From Lamellibrachia satsuma (taxonomy: Eukaryota > Annelida > Polychaeta > Sabellida > Siboglinidae): a stretch of DNA of 64,000 bases. Positions 28,665 to 42,739 of this stretch are shown here, piece after piece. The position numbers were made by a program, and so were the translations under genes. Below the pieces are notes generated by a model. The model did no database searches, had not been told where the DNA came from, and saw nothing but the letters and a program-made list of their open reading frames with translations. The stretch lies in contig BSQZ01000034.1 in the NCBI GenBank assembly GCA_033239005.1, positions 3,350,001 to 3,414,000 of the forward strand. Direction: 5' to 3'. Positions within the stretch are counted from its first letter, which is position 1, and each line of letters begins with the position of its first letter.

Positions 28665-29115
28665 AATTAAATTAAATACACATTCACAGTCGATATATAA
28701 ACCCATACAGTTCGTTTATTTATAAAATAATACAGTTGCAAGAAACAACATTGTTCTCAACCATATTGTATATTGCGTCGATGATTGGAGTCATTTTATA
28801 AAAACTAATTAATATTAATACAGGAATAACAATTATAGTTAATAAACGAACATGTTAATCAATTAACAATAATGCTATTGTATATTTAAAATTTATATAA
28901 TATTAAGCGAGCTATGTTTTCTTTCTCAAATAAAATTTCGGAGACGGAAAAAAATCCGGCAAAAGATCTCCAAAGAGAATACGCACACTGTGTTCAAACT
29001 TAACTTGCCAACAAACTGATGTATGGTGTTTCAGACTAGTGGGTGAAGATTACACCATACGACATGGCAAGAATATATGTGGACAACGAAGCTGTAGCGA
29101 TAATGGTCAACTCAC

Positions 29116-29360
29116 CTTTGCATACAGCAGTTGGACGAGATTTCTCAGGCGCGGAAGAACTTGCTCGTGCAGTACAGCTGTCTTTCCAGCTTCTTGCTTT
29201 TGTCGCATATTATCCGACATGGATCGCGGCCGTCGGTGAATGCGACACACGCCGCCATACCGTGCCTCCGTCGCAGAAGTGACTCGATGCCGACCACCGC
29301 CAGACGGATCAACGTCTCGACCAGTCGTTTGGCGGTCAGCAAAGCAGACACCAGGGCCGT
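29116..29360 (-). pseudogene. Gene D exon 4, frameshifted
   Basis: 245 nt instead of 255, through one lost codon plus a 7-nt deletion. Splice sites CATTTCAG and GTGAGT remain. The helix-like tail PRLRNLVQLLYAK is still readable in another frame. Confidence 0.75.
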
Positions 29361-29451
29361 CTGAAATGTACGCCGATACAAATAAACATAAATACACACC
29401 GGTAACTTCGTTATATAAATTATGGCCTGTTCATAAACACTAATGCCATTT

Positions 29452-29768
29452 GCCGCGCGATGGCATACCGGTTAGCAGGCCAGACTCTCAATCGACCCGG
29501 TTTCAAGTCCCACTGCTGTCGCTTCGAACCTTCGGCAAGTTTGATCACCCCACGTTGGCACAGTTCACTCAGCTGTATAAATGAGTACCTGGAAATACAG
29601 ACAGTGGTGGAAATATGAACGAATAGTCTTCGCGCAATTGCAATGTGGCTGAATACTTCCCAGATAAGTTGAGGTGGCCTTGAAATGAATACGTCTGCCA
29701 GGTGTGTAAAGCGCTTTGAGCGGTCCTACGGAGTGGATACCGCAATATATAATAACGTACCTTTGCCT
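29452..29768 (+). mobile_element. tRNA-derived SINE (GCGCTTT-tail family)
   Basis: Head GCGCGATGGCATACCGGTTA, B-box-like GGTTTCAAGTCCC, tail GTAAAGCGCTTTGAGCGG. It sits in an intron of gene D, and the same insertion is in the right arm at 57765-58078. Confidence 0.78.
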
Positions 29769-29981
29769 TTTTATTATATGACTACAGATGGCGACTTCGG
29801 ACAAGCACATACATGGTAATAAAGGATTGTAGCTCTTTGTGTGTTGTGATTAGGTAGGCAATATGGATTTTGGAACAGATATTATCAATAATCCTACATC
29901 CACACATAATCAAACACTTTTACTAAACTGCATAAGGTTCCAATTAAATAATTAACGAATAAACTTCTTAAGATGCCATAC

Positions 29982-30128
29982 CTTGGTGACGCATTTGCTT
30001 GCTGCGAACACTTTCAGTGTTGACAGGGACATCATAGGCAGTACGTATTTGGCTACCTTCCGACAAACATTCAGAGGTCCGTCGTCTCCACTGGGACTAG
30101 TCCCGAGAATGGTGTACACAAGTTGGCA
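29982..30128 (-). CDS. Gene D exon 3
   Basis: 49 codons, acceptor CATTGTAG, donor GTATGG, phase 0 at both ends. It differs from gene E exon 3 at only a few codons, and keeps the leading Cys that gene E has changed to Arg. Confidence 0.7.
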
Positions 30129-30729
30129 CTACAATGGAAAACAAATTTCATAAAGGGTACGCCGCCTCTCTAAAGACACGAGCGAGTTTCGTCCGTTGCG
30201 GCCGACACGTTATCGTGAGATGTACCAGTGCAAGAATCCTTGAGCACACCCTTGTGAGAATGTGTTCAATTCTCTATTTTAAAGCAGTGGCCAATCAGCA
30301 ACCGCTCTGGGACCGACAGTCTTTCCGGTCGACCAATTGGGGCACACATCGCACAACGGCCTTTAGAATACGTTGTTTTTTTGGTTCATATTTTAAATCA
30401 GCCTCTCATGCTCCCACATTTATTGACAGCCCTATTCTGACCAGCGTGTAGACTTGCTGAATATACCTGAATTTTACAATATGAACCACTTAGCTTCACC
30501 AGGTTAGCATTGTTGTTGTACGGTCTTTGTAACACCGTCTCTACCCAATACACAGTTTGTACACGTTATTAATTATAAAAATAATAACTGCATTGATGTT
30601 GATAGGGAATCATAAACAATCAAGATTTTTATTCATTCATTCAACTCATTGTTGTCATTCCACGGTTTAAGTCGTGAACGAACGCATCAACGGAACAGTA
30701 GGTATACCTACACCAGACTAGCTACTTAC

Positions 30730-30902
30730 GTAGGCGGAAGCTGTTTCTTCAATTCGGTGTTGTGTGTCACGTGACATGGCCAACACGTCGTTCGTCATTC
30801 TGCGTGTTCGTAGCAATCTTCTCACGGAAATCCACGACGGGTGGATTCCGGTTCCGGTCGGTAGGCTGAATGACGTCATAATAACGCACAGGATGGCGAC
30901 AG
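30730..30902 (-). CDS. Gene D exon 2: signal core and first helix
   Basis: Open, phase 1 to 0 (2 nt plus 57 codons), acceptor GTTTGCAG, donor GTAAGT. It ends DTQHRIEETASAY. This exon is absent from the right-arm copy. Confidence 0.68.
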
Positions 30903-32219
30903 CTGCAAACACGGAGCAATATAATCATCATTATGTAAACATTGGTGCATGGGAAATTGTTAATAAAACGATACGTATGCTGAAACCTTTACGCAATTAC
31001 CTAATTTTGGGATTGCTAAGTTGTGAAGCAGTTTCTAAGAAGGTATGCAACGACACATTGAAAGTTACACGGAATTAACCACGACGACCGTACACCGTGT
31101 TTATGTTAGTGTACAGTGGCTATTTTGCTGACAAGAAACGTTCACCTCTTGACCTAAATAGGACGTTGAATTGTCTCGGTGATATGCAAATGATCTGATT
31201 ATAATTTGAAAAATAATTTTGTTTGAGCACATGTGTTTTTATAATGATACCAAATGATTGATTAAGTTTTTTACAACGTTGTGCTTTGTGCAATTAATAT
31301 TCCACACCCAGGGACTAAGAAAGATGGATACAATTAGGTGGTCAGTCCACCCCGATACAAGCAATCCATCTTTCCGAGGAAATAAAGTATTATACATATA
31401 CAGCGTAAAACAAATGGATGTCAGCTCGATTTTAAAGTGCAAACAGGCGTTTTTATTACCGTTCATTTGAATCCGGTGAATCACAACTAAGCGTTTCAGC
31501 ACTTCGACATGTCGCTTGCGGAATGTCGCTGTTATTTCGGTAGGGCTGCTGGGCAGTACTGGTGGGCGTTACGTGGATATCCCTTATCGCATTACATCTC
31601 ACATTAACAAAAGACGCGTGCAAGTCAGCAACGTAGGTCAATTGTTCTGCTTCTTACCTGTAATTACAAATATTGAAAGAGGCTCCGGCGGTACTTCCTA
31701 GTCGAAGGTTTCTTGTGGTCGAAACCATAAGTGTGCCTAACCACCAACGTCTACAAATTCAGTTACATTATCTCAGGGCAAATATATATGTTTCGTTTGT
31801 TTTCATCGCCTTGGTATTTCGTCTCATCAATGGAAAATACATTTCATTGAAAAAGTACTAATAAATCGGTCGTGGCAACAATGAAGTCCACCACAAGGTC
31901 TCTAACTAACTTGTCTAATAATTTGCATACTTAAGAAATTGACAGAAAGAGATCTCGTAAATAGTCAATCATCATTTGACAGATCGTTTGAGGGGTTTAT
32001 AATTACATATTGCTATGTGTTAAATATATGCCATTAGTTCTTTGAACATAATGTGTAGATCAGTTGTTAATGCTGTGTTGTGTGTTGACTGCTATCTCAC
32101 GAATGTACAATAGGCGTGTCTCAGTCGTCCACTGATTTCATTGCTACATGCGCTACTCCTGTCATTACACATACAACTCACCGGACAACCCTAAACTTGA
32201 TAAGCCGGTTCAGTCAACA

Positions 32220-32362
<143 letters not shown>

Positions 32363-32705
32363 ACGCTCTCTCTTCCATAACATGGCCTAGAAATTATGTA
32401 TTTTCCCTGGGTATCAAACATCGATACAAAGCTAAGCCTCCAATGCTAAACGAGTAGTCGTGTCAGTCGCGATTGATGGTAAAGGTTTAGGCATCTCTTA
32501 GTAAGAATCATGCAGCTTAACGAACATGCATATATGCTTTGATGTGTGAATAGCCATGCATTTCGATTTAATGCAACTTAATGCTGCGCGACGCGTTAAC
32601 GCTATCGCCAAAATATGAAACATCTTTGAAAACTTCTGGCTACTGCCCTGTTTATCATGTGCTATATTTAGTTTGGCAAGGACTAGACAATAGGCCAAAG
32701 GCAAG

Positions 32706-32858
<153 letters not shown>

Positions 32859-32884
32859 GAAGTAACGTAGTTTGGCGGCAACTC

Positions 32885-33250
32885 ACCCGCTTCATTATAA
32901 CTCGGGTCGTTGCGGTCACAACCCCGGACTGTCGCTTGAGAACATCGGGGTTCGAGTCTACCTACTGCCGAGTCGAAATTTGGGCAATTTGTTTCACCCC
33001 ACATTGCCGTGAAGAGACACTCAAAGCGATTCGTTCCTTCCAACTGGTGTTTACGCCTGGGGAGGTGCACGATTTCATACAAAGAAATGCAACAATCTGT
33101 ATTGACTCACAAAGTCAATGGTCTCGATCCAACAAAACCCAAAGTGGCGCTGCATTAGCAGTTGCCAAAGACTCGCCTTGACAATGGAGTAAGCACAACG
33201 AACGCCTTGTTTACGCGGATATCGGCGCCATATAAGACGTTATTATTTTT
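32885..33250 (+). mobile_element. tRNA-derived SINE (GGCGCCATA-tail family), uninterrupted
   Basis: Head with GGGTCGTTGCGGTCAC, body GGGCAATTTGTTTCACCCC, tail CGGCGCCATATAAGACG. This copy is the empty site for the nested SINE at 20912-21206. Confidence 0.72.
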
Positions 33251-34149
33251 CTATGAAGACACGGCTTGATTATATTACCACAATGTTGCTAGCTACAATC
33301 AATATCATGACAACGACTAATGAAATTGATACAGTTAGTTTCACCCCGCATGATGATTACCCTAATAAAAACTTAAATAATTCAATTCAGTCTTTTGCAT
33401 ATGGGGGAATGAGGGGAAGGCAATGATTACATCGCTACACGCCCTATTCCTGTAATTACATATACAACATTCCGCGTGCCTGCGCTATTTTGGTATTCAA
33501 AACTTTATAAGCCCCGCACTGTTATTAAGATTAAATTAAGATATTTCAATGAAATAAGTAGGCTAGCTAAAATTATGTGTAGCGTATAGGTCTTTAATTG
33601 GCGTCGACAGCTGTCCACGGTTTGCTGTATAAAATGGCCGACTGATGCTATTTGTCGAGCGACTGTCCCGACTCGGTAGCAGTCGAAGTAAGCGACCAAG
33701 TGGTGTCTCCAGGCCTGCACGTCTTAGTACAAGTAGCCTGCACAATTCGTGTAACACCGTGCAAAATGAGCTCCAGCGCATTGAGATGTTCGCAGAATTA
33801 TATGCAACCAGGTTGGCATTTCCTGCACTGATGCTCTCTTTATCAATCTCTCCTCGTACATTCATGCGTCCTGCGCGTCGCAGATTGGTCAGAACATCCT
33901 TTTGAAGCGTTTCTTCATTCCAATGTTTTCTCGTAATAACACCATTCACTTCCCGTCTTCTCGTTTCGCTCTACATATTCTCCCAATCCAGTTGTTCTCT
34001 GCTACAAGTAGCTGCTCCCTTACTCTGCCAGTGCAATCGTTCTCAACCCATACACACTCCAGTACTACATATGCTTCATACACTTGTCAATTTAGTTATT
34101 GTTTCACCCTTTTGTCACACATAATGTCTTCCACCCTCCGTGCTGCGGC

Positions 34150-34285
34150 TCTTTCTTGCACCCTCCCATGTACATCCCTGCTAGCTACTCCCTCCTTCTT
34201 GCACCCTCCCGTGTACATCCCTGCTAGCTACTCCCTCTTTCTTGCACCCTCCCATGTACATCCCTGCTAGCTACTCCCTCCGTTA
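34150..34285. repeat. 43-bp minisatellite, three copies
   Basis: Unit CTTGCACCCTCCCATGTACA followed by TCCCTGCTAGCTACTCCCTC. M1 has one unit (about 22530) and the right arm has seven (53338-53645). Confidence 0.9.
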
Positions 34286-35689
34286 TTACAAGGTTTCCCC
34301 AATACACTTGCTTACTTTATTTTGTTTCCATCGGTGACTATATGTAGGTACACGTCATGTTCTTCTAGCCACTTTACCGTGGTTTACTCTAAGTTCATTC
34401 AGTGGTCGTCATGCTTTCAAATATGTTTATGTCATTCTTGCAGTGTCTTACGACGTTCTTCCTTTCTATTTGCCACCACTGACAATTCGCCCGCATATAT
34501 TATCTTCCTGAATACGTCTTGTCCTGGCACAATTCCACTGATCCGGTGCATCACTAACGTCATGTGTCTTAAGGCACTTTCCTGCATGAGGCCCACTCGC
34601 ATTCCAAACTCTTACCACCGCTAAGCTTGTAGCCTGTTTGAAGCTTGTGACGTCACTAACCTGTTTTAAGATTACACATCTGGATGTCAACACTGTATCC
34701 GTATCGGTCGTGATCAGTGGTGAAGATACTAGTCTTTTTTATTAAGCTTCACACCGTTTGCTATACATGTAGATGTTGTTATGCGTTACTGATACAATTA
34801 AATTAAAATAAATATGTTTAAACTGTTATGTTATCCATACATTATTAAACAACAACAGTCCCGTAACGAGATAAGTTAATAGTAATCAACTCATACGACA
34901 AAACATGAAAATCCTTTAATAAATATGTGAAGTCGTGCGCTAATACATCGAAGCAGCGTAGTTTGGCGACCAGTGGCCCAGTTGAACCATCTAAATATTG
35001 CTTTGACAATGGAGTACGCACCGTGAGAACTTTAGGCGGGTACCGGCGCCATACAAGACGATGTTGCTAATATTATATAACGACAATGCTTGATTATATA
35101 ACTACAGGATTACCAAGCTCAACCATCGCCATGTACAACAGTTACTAACAAAATGTCTACCCTTATTAAGCTTTACCCAGTTTGATATACATGTAGATGT
35201 TATCATATGTTAATAATAAAACAGTTAATGCATGAAGTAATGCGTTACTAATACAATTAAATTAAACTAAATGTTTAAACTGTTATGTTATTCATACATT
35301 ATTAAAAAGCAACATAATGAGCGAGTCACACATTTATGTACTGTAAGTTAATAATAATTAACACCTTCGACAAACTATGAACCCCTTTGATACATATGTG
35401 AGTCATGAGTTAATGCATCGAAGCAGTGTAGTTTGTCGACTAATGACCCGGTTGAACTATCTGATTAGAACATGTACCACATGGACGGAGCATTGTAAGT
35501 ACCTTAACGAAAGGGTGACTCATGTCCATGTTTCAAGGAAGGACGACTCATGACTCTGAATACCCATTAACATTAATGTGCGCTACAATTATGTCATGTT
35601 AGTGGCATGTTGTTTCAGCTCAGCGTTTTGGGATAACCCTAAACAGTTTTGCAATGTGACATTTAATGTATTTCTGAATTCCGAAAACT

Positions 35690-36070
35690 ACCCCAGCTCA
35701 GCAGTCTCTGCGGTTAGAACAGCAGACTGTCGATCAAGTGGACCGTTGTTCAAGTCTACAGCTGTTTCGAAACATGGGCAATTTCGTTCACCCCAACTTG
35801 TTTGTGTCTTTCGGAAGAGACTCTAAGAGTCGTTGGTTCCGTCCACCTCGTGTCTAGGAAGGTAAACAATTCGCACAAGGAAATTGAACAACTTCACTCA
35901 AATAGTCAATCATCTCAAGTCAAACTCACACTAGCGCTACGTTAGCCTTTGCAAAGCCTTGCTTTGTCAAAGCCTTGCTTTGACAAGCTTTGACAATGGA
36001 GTACGCACTGTGAGAAACTTGTCTAGGCGGATACCGGCGCCATTCAAGACGATGTTGTTAATATTGCATG
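35690..36070 (+). mobile_element. tRNA-derived SINE (GGCGCCATA-tail family)
   Basis: Head CCAGCTCAGCAGTCTCTGCG, tail GGCGCCATTCAAGACGATG. It is the left-arm counterpart of 51590-51940. Confidence 0.7.
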
Positions 36071-36523
36071 AAGACACGGCTTGATTATATTACTAAGGTT
36101 ACCATGCTTAACCATTAGCATATCGCCGTGTACAACAGTTACTAATAAACTGTGTACAGTGGAACCCCGCACAGCGATAACCCATCAATGATATCTCGCC
36201 CCACAATACCCACCGATGGGGAAAATTACTTGAACTCGTTCCATTGCTTACAGGTTATTGTTAGGGTTAGGGGTTAGGGTGACTAAATGTAGGGGAGGCC
36301 TCGTCGAATAAATAATAACAGCAAATTAGTGGCTGTATGAATAACATTCTACAGCAGGAAGTATCCGCCGGCCTGATGTCTATTTAGGTGTATCAGCGCG
36401 TCCAACAAAGACCACGTACACCAGTAGTTATGACTACGCACACCCACCAAATCTTACGAAATTAAAGACTCCTTATCGATTCACTTCACGGCTGTGAATA
36501 TTAATCCACAATTTTTGCTGCAT

Positions 36524-36742
36524 TCATATCTGCATCATTTGTTTTGCGACGCGAAGCTTGTAATTATAGGAAGAAAGCCTAAGTTTTACGGCATCCATCC
36601 CGTGTGACAATTTGCAGTACAAGCAATATTCGTCTTCCTGCTTTTGCATGTCGTTTATGTTGGTTGAAATTACGTACTCCTGTGGCAACAGTGCACCACT
36701 AGTACAGGTGTGAGTCCCCAGGCATAAGTTACAAGTCGGCAC
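36524..36742 (-). other. Small CxxC open frame, repeat-borne
   Basis: 72-codon frame with CNLCLGTHTC, PQEYVIST, YCLYCKLSHG and a basic tail ending before TGA. Paired CxxC motifs suggest a metal-binding fold. It recurs at 42521-42739 and 59561-59803 and broken at about 28000-28170. It may be a captured exon or transposon gene fragment; function unknown. Confidence 0.4.
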
Positions 36743-36879
36743 AAAACGTGATTATTGTGGCGTCAGCTATGAAGAGTGAGCCATAGTAGAGGCGACGATA
36801 ACGTGTTGAGATCAGGCAGCGCTGAAGCAGATAACGTCAGTCTGTTGTAAAGCTCAGTCGCTCAAACCGTCAATTATGG

Positions 36880-38510
36880 CGGCTCTTCGCCAAGTCGTAC
36901 GCAGAAAGCCGAATTAATGATAGTGCTAGTGTAGCGCTTTGTCAAAGGTGGCAACTGATACTGGCTTGGTGGTTCTGTGTCACAGATTCGGCGGCGGGAC
37001 ATGGCTCTCTCGACCATCCAGTCGTATAACACAAGTTGTGTATTTGATTATTATTATTATCATTATTGTTGTTGTTGTTGTTTTTGTTGTTGTTGTTGTT
37101 GTATTTTTGTGTCATTGTGTTTGTTGTTGGTTTTGTTGTTGTCGTTTTTGTTGTTGTTATCATCATTATTATTATTTTATCTTTAATTAATATTTATTTT
37201 TTATTTTTATAGTTTTGTACTCTTATGATGACTCCCATGATAGCGACATGCAATGTTTTAATGGAAGTATCCATGACTATTTTCTAATTAATTTTATTTA
37301 TACTCTCGAATGCATTATGTATGTTACTGTGGCCGAAATAAATTAGTCTGAAGCATCTTCCTTGGCTACAACTAGGTATCTGTTTTGCGCAGTATCTATG
37401 ACAAGTGAACATAAAAGACAGGATCAAGTATGTATGTAACTAGTGTTGGGCTCAGACGTCGGGCAACTTTTATTGATTAACTCAGGAACTTTGTGTAAAT
37501 AACGTGCCCAAATTCCCTGAATGTTTGCATCTCATAGCTCGTCTAAATGTAAAGATGTCATATTTCAAATTGTAGTCTTCATTGCTGCAGTATATATGTC
37601 ATGGGAGATTCTACAAAACGTGAATATGACAGGCCCAAAAATCGTCCTATAAAAAACGTTATATTTCACATTGATCTGCCTTTGATCGACGTACATTTGT
37701 CTCTACCTATACCGTACAACTGGCATTATTTATATCATTGCCAAATGTTGTAACATTCAAAAGTCACAATTGCCCAAACTCAAGGGCAATGCTACGTAAA
37801 TGTGTATTTCTTAACCCCAACGAATATCGTTGTACACTCTGTCACAAACATTGTACACTCCGTCACAAATGTTGTACACTCCGTCACAAACGTGAACGAA
37901 AAACGACACCTGATGTATATGTTTACAGTTAGTCTGTTTGAAAGTCGACTGCTTCATTGAAATGCCTGCGCTTTTCAAGCACTGCTCGAGTCAATGTTAT
38001 CAAGTTTAGCAACAATGGCACCACGCCGGTGATTTCCAGTGAGCTCACTGTTAATACATCGACGTTGTTCAGACGAACTTTCGTACTGAACCGCGAATAT
38101 AATACTAAGTTTGATAAGGGCGATCATTCAGTTTAATAAGCAGCTGTGATCGCGTCGAATGCAGTAAAGATGGAATGTCGTCAGATGATAAGGCAGTGTG
38201 TGGATCTAATGTGTGTTCGTTAAAGACTTGTTGAGACAATATTTATGTTTGTGTTTGTTGACGCATGCGACAGTTCTGCTTTGTGTTGTGTGTATGGGCA
38301 AACTTGTTGACTCGAGTGGTAGGGGCTCACTCGAGTCGCCCATTTTCATGACTTGAAACTTGACTTGGACGTCATTGACTTGAGACTTGACTTGTAAGCT
38401 TGTGACGTGCGTACAATGTTACCGTGTTGTTATGGCAGGCCGCACCGGAGACAATGATTAGTACTTATAATGATTGGCTAATATTGTGGCGAGGCAGCAT
38501 CTGCCTAATA
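36880..38510. repeat. Inner part of left arm
   Basis: Reverse-complement copies are at 40797-42410 and 49795-50860; the latter lacks about 0.65 kb. It contains three short CACTCCGTCACAAA-type repeats at about 37840-37890 and TTG/ATT simple repeat at 37045-37180. No gene seen. Confidence 0.75.
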
Positions 38511-39048
38511 GCCTCTTTTGACAAGTGTTTCTTTCTACACCGTTTTCCTTGTTTTTGGAAGGGAACAAATTTATCGATGATACTCTCAATTTCATATTTT
38601 AGAATATTCCAACATTCAATTGCGGTCTTATTCATCAGCATGTTATTCCAATCTAGCTTTGCTAAATATTTTCTCATATCTTTGTTGTTACCTTTGTGGA
38701 AGTTTCTCTTGTACGTTTTCTTATTTTTACTTTCTGATTTTATATTGATGTCAAAATGTATTTGATTATGGTCACTATTACCCAATGGTTCAAATATTTT
38801 TACATTGTCCACTAATTCTTTTTGTGATGACAAAACTATATCTAATACATTTTCTCCCCTGGTTGGTTCTAGTACGTGCTGAGTAAGAAAGCTATCCTGG
38901 ATTAAAAACATAAATTGTTGGTCCTCAATCCCTGTGCTCTCTAGAGAATTCCATTGTATGTGTCCATGGTTAAAATCTCCCATTATGATACATTCCCCTT
39001 TACTAACTTCCTTTATAGCGTTTTTTTATTTTTGTGTTGTCCTCTTCG
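38511..39048 (-). mobile_element. LINE endonuclease-linker fragment
   Basis: The minus strand encodes MGDFNHGHIQWNSLEST, SDHNQIHFDIN (the Asp-His pair of APE endonucleases) and linker sequence. It is nearly identical to the matching part of the central LINE at 43653-44120. It is truncated at both ends and lies exactly at the inner boundary of the left arm. Confidence 0.85.
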
Positions 39049-40797
39049 TTATCACTATATGGTCCAGTACCTCACAGCACGACATCGGGTGAATATGACA
39101 CTAGATTCCCGTTCGAGGTCTTCCAAGACGACATGCCAGGTGATCTGCGTCAGCTACAAAATGGAAGGCAAGAGGGGAGATGGTGAAAGTCGCTGAGAGA
39201 ACCAACACACTCGATGACACGATACAGGACACTAATAATGTCGTGTACTTTAACATGTATGCAGCAGTCAAGATTTTAAAAGGCTGCCATCCAAAACTGT
39301 ACGTTCCAGGTGGCAAGTGGACAAGGAAGCCATTGGCTTATCGAGAGTCGAACAATTTTATCATCTATATAACATAGCCTGCCTTTATCCGATATACGTA
39401 AATTTTATTTTTAAACATATTCGTATTACTAGCATTAACACAACATTTGGTTTGACAATATTCAATTATTATTCCGTGTGTCATTTTACTATTATCTAAT
39501 TACTATTATATAGTGTAGCTATTAACGAATCGTGAATAATTTTTCCACTCAATAATCCCGCGATTGTATTGTCGTAATCACCTAACAATCGCGTATCCGT
39601 GGCAACATGTATCGGATCACGTGCTACAATATGTTAACATGTGATCGACCGATGTTGTAACTGTGATGCTAATTTTAAGATTTTAAAAACAACAGTAAGC
39701 TTTAGTTAATATACGGTGTATTCTTTGTTGGTATTTGACTTGACTTAAAAGCATAGGCCATAGTGACCCTTCGCTGTCCTCCTGGAAGTTGCATACCTCC
39801 ATTCTGCTCTATTCATGACATGCCATTCTGCTGTCAATAGTGGGAGTCTCTTGCGCGGTCTTTGAATTCTTGTTTGTGTGCTTGCCTAACGATGTTATCT
39901 GTTTGCATACGACAAACATGCCCAAAACCACCGAGTCTTGAGTTGAGATGCTTATGTTGAAAAATATGCCATTTCTGGGTCTACCAAAGGTTGCCGATTC
40001 TAAGGCTATGTGTCGGCTAATATCTTTCTCCGATGAAGTGATGATCTTGCATTTGGAGAAGTTGATTTTCATACCTCGTTTCTTACTGGTAGCTCGTAGT
40101 TCTTCAGTTGAGATTTGTAACTTCTCAATGACGTTGGACACAATTGTTGTGTCATCTGCATATCCGATGTTAAAGCTTAAGTTGGTATCTAGTTTGATCT
40201 CCTTGCATAAGCTCTTCATGTCTGTCACGACGAACTCCAGGGACAACCTGAACAGGATAGGTGATAACAAACAAACCTGTCTTACACATATTTCCACACT
40301 GAACCATTTTGTCAGTTGACAATTGATGACAATTGCACTTGTAACATTATCATGCACAGCTTCAATTAGCGATGTAATCTTGAGATCCACCCTAGTATAC
40401 CTCAACATCTTCCACAATGCCCCTCTTCAGATAGTATAAAATCCAGCCTTGAAGTTTAAAAAATTATGTGCAACGGGGCCTGGTGCTCTTTTGCTTTTTC
40501 CGTGAACTGTGTTGGTACGATCATTTATTTATCACTCATTCGATCGACGTTTGATTGCTACGTTATCCACCAGAGCCGCCGTGGGTCATTTCGGGAGGAT
40601 GTTGCTGCCTGTCTCATACACGGACTTCGCAAGTCACAAACTGGCAAGTAAGTCACGTCAAGGGTCAAGCCAATTACCTCGAAGTCCTAGTCAAGTCATC
40701 TCTCAGAATTCCAAGTCAATTCCCGAATCACCAGGATTTACCTATCGCCACGATTGTTGTGGTACTCGTTGGCAGTACTTTAGGCAGATGCTGCCTC
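39049..40797. repeat. Segment X, copy 1 of a direct repeat
   Basis: Very similar to 48060-49795 in the same orientation. It includes a LINE 3' UTR-like stretch (GGTGGCAAGTGGACAAGGAA at about 39309) and an RT fragment. Confidence 0.9.
39809..40417 (-). pseudogene. Non-LTR reverse transcriptase fragment in segment X
   Basis: 202 open codons with VRQVCLLSPILF (motif B region), FNIGYADDTTIVS (motif C, YADD) and KKRGMKINFSKCKIITSS. It represents a different LINE family from the CR1/L2-like elements here. It has no N-terminal RT motifs or endonuclease in place. The copy at 48818-49426 is also open, with few differences. Confidence 0.75.
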
Positions 40798-42520
40798 GCC
40801 ACAATATTAGATAATCATTATAAGTACTAATCATTGTCTCCGGTGCGGCCTGCCATAACAACACGGTAACATTGTACGCACGTTACAAGCTTGCAAGTCA
40901 AGTCTCAAGTCAATGACATCCAAGTCCAAGTCAAGTTTCAAGTCATGAAAATGGGCGACTCGAGTGAGCCCCTACCACTCGAGTCAACAAGTTTGCCCAT
41001 ACACACAACACAAAGCAGAACTGTCGCATGCGTCAACAAACACAAACATAAATATTGTCTCAACAAGTCATTCACGAACACACATTAGATCCACACACTG
41101 CCTTATCATCTGACGACATTCCATCTTTACTGCATTCGACGCGATGACAGCTGCTTATTAAACTGAATGATCGCCCTTATCAAACTTAGTATTATATTCA
41201 CGGTTCAGTACGAAAGTTCGTCTGAACAACTTCGATGTATTAACAGTGAGCTCACTGGAAATCACCGGCGTGGTGCCATTGTTGCTAAACTTGATAACAT
41301 TGACTGGAGCAGTGCTTGAAAATCGCAGGCATTTCAATGAAGCAGTCGACTTTCAAACAGACTAACTGTAAACATATACATCAGGTGTCGTTATTCGTTC
41401 ACGCTTGTGACGGAGTGTACAACATTTGTGACGGAGTGTACAATGTTTGTGACGGAGTGTATGACGATATTCGTTGGGGTTAAGAAATGCACGTTTACGT
41501 AGCATTGCCCTTGAGTTTGGGCCATTGTGACTTTGAATGTTACAACACTTGGCACTGATATAAATAATGCCAGTTGTACGGTATAGGTAGAGACAAATGT
41601 ACGTCGATCAAAGGCAGATCAATGTGAAATATAACGTTTTTCATAGGACGATTTTTGGGCCTGTCATATTCACGTTTTATAGAATTACAATTTGAAATAT
41701 GACATCTTTACATTTAAATGAACTGTGAGATGCAAACATTCAGGGAATTTGGGCACTTTATTTACACAAAGTTCCTGAGTTAATCAATAAAAGTTGCCCG
41801 ACGTCTGAGCCCAACATTAGTTACATACAGACATGATCCTGTGTTTTATGTTCACTTGTCATAGATACTGCACAAAACAGATACCTAGTTGTAGCCAAGG
41901 AAGATGCTTCAGACTAATTTATTTCGGCCACAGTAACATACATAATGCATTCAAGAGTATAAATAAAATTAATTAGAAAATAGTCATGGATACTTCCATT
42001 AAAACATTGCATGTCGCTATCATGTGAGTCACCATAAGAGTACAAAACTATAAAAATAAAAATAAAATATTAATTAAAGATAAAATAATAATAATGATGA
42101 TAACAACAACAAAAACGACAACAACAAAACCAACAACAAACACAATGACACAAAAATACAACAACAACAACAACAACAAAAACAACAATAATGATAATAA
42201 TAATAATCAAATACACAACTTGTGTTATACGACTGGGTGGTGAGCAGAACCGAGAGAGCCATGTCCCGCCGCCAACCCTGTGACACAGAACCACCAAGCC
42301 AGTATCAGTTGCCACCTTTGACAAAGCGCTACACTAGCACTATCATTAATTCGACTTTCTGCGTACGACTTGGGGAAGAGGCGCCATAATTGACGGTTTG
42401 AGCGACTGATCTTCACAACAGACTGACGTTATCTGCTTCAGCGCTGCCTTATCTCAACACGTTATTGTCGCCTCTACTATAGCTCACTCTTCATAGCTGA
42501 CGCCACAATAATCACGTTTT

Positions 42521-42739
42521 GTGCCGACTTGTAACTTATTCCTGGGGACTCACACCTGTAGTAGTGGTGCACTGTTGCCACAGGAGTACGTAATTTCTAC
42601 CAACTTAAACGACATGCAAAAGCAGGAAGACGAATATTGCTTGTACTGCAAATTGTCACACGGGATGGATGCCGTAAAACTTAGGCTTTCTTCCTATAAT
42701 TACAAGCTTCGCGTCGCAAAACAAATGATGCAGATATGA
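42521..42739 (+). other. Small CxxC open frame, repeat-borne
   Basis: Intact copy of the 72-codon frame at 36524-36742, with CNLFLGTHTC (one Cys changed to Phe) and YCLYCKLSHG. Confidence 0.4.

Larger units (their letters stand above)
28581..30902 (-). pseudogene. Gene D: helical cytokine-like pseudogene
   Basis: In transcript order the exons are 30902-30730, 30128-29982, 29360-29116 and a truncated exon 5 at 28664-28581. Exon 2 has a clear signal core (VAILCVIMTSFSLPTG), phase 1 entry and a GTAAGT donor. Exon 3 is intact (CQLVYTILG, VCRKVAKYVLPMMS). Exon 4 has a codon deletion and a 7-nt deletion after RQLYC that shifts the frame to an early stop and removes the last two helices. Exon 5 has lost its acceptor and 5' half. 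The N-E-T sequon of exon 2 is E-E-T here. The locus is inverted relative to gene E and shares the 7-nt deletion with it. Confidence 0.75.

Noticed and set aside
37738..37932. Short Cys/His-rich frame resembling a zinc finger
   Set aside because: It is produced by three tandem CACTCCGTCACAAA-type repeats; the inverted copies at 41400 and 50350 do not preserve the frame.
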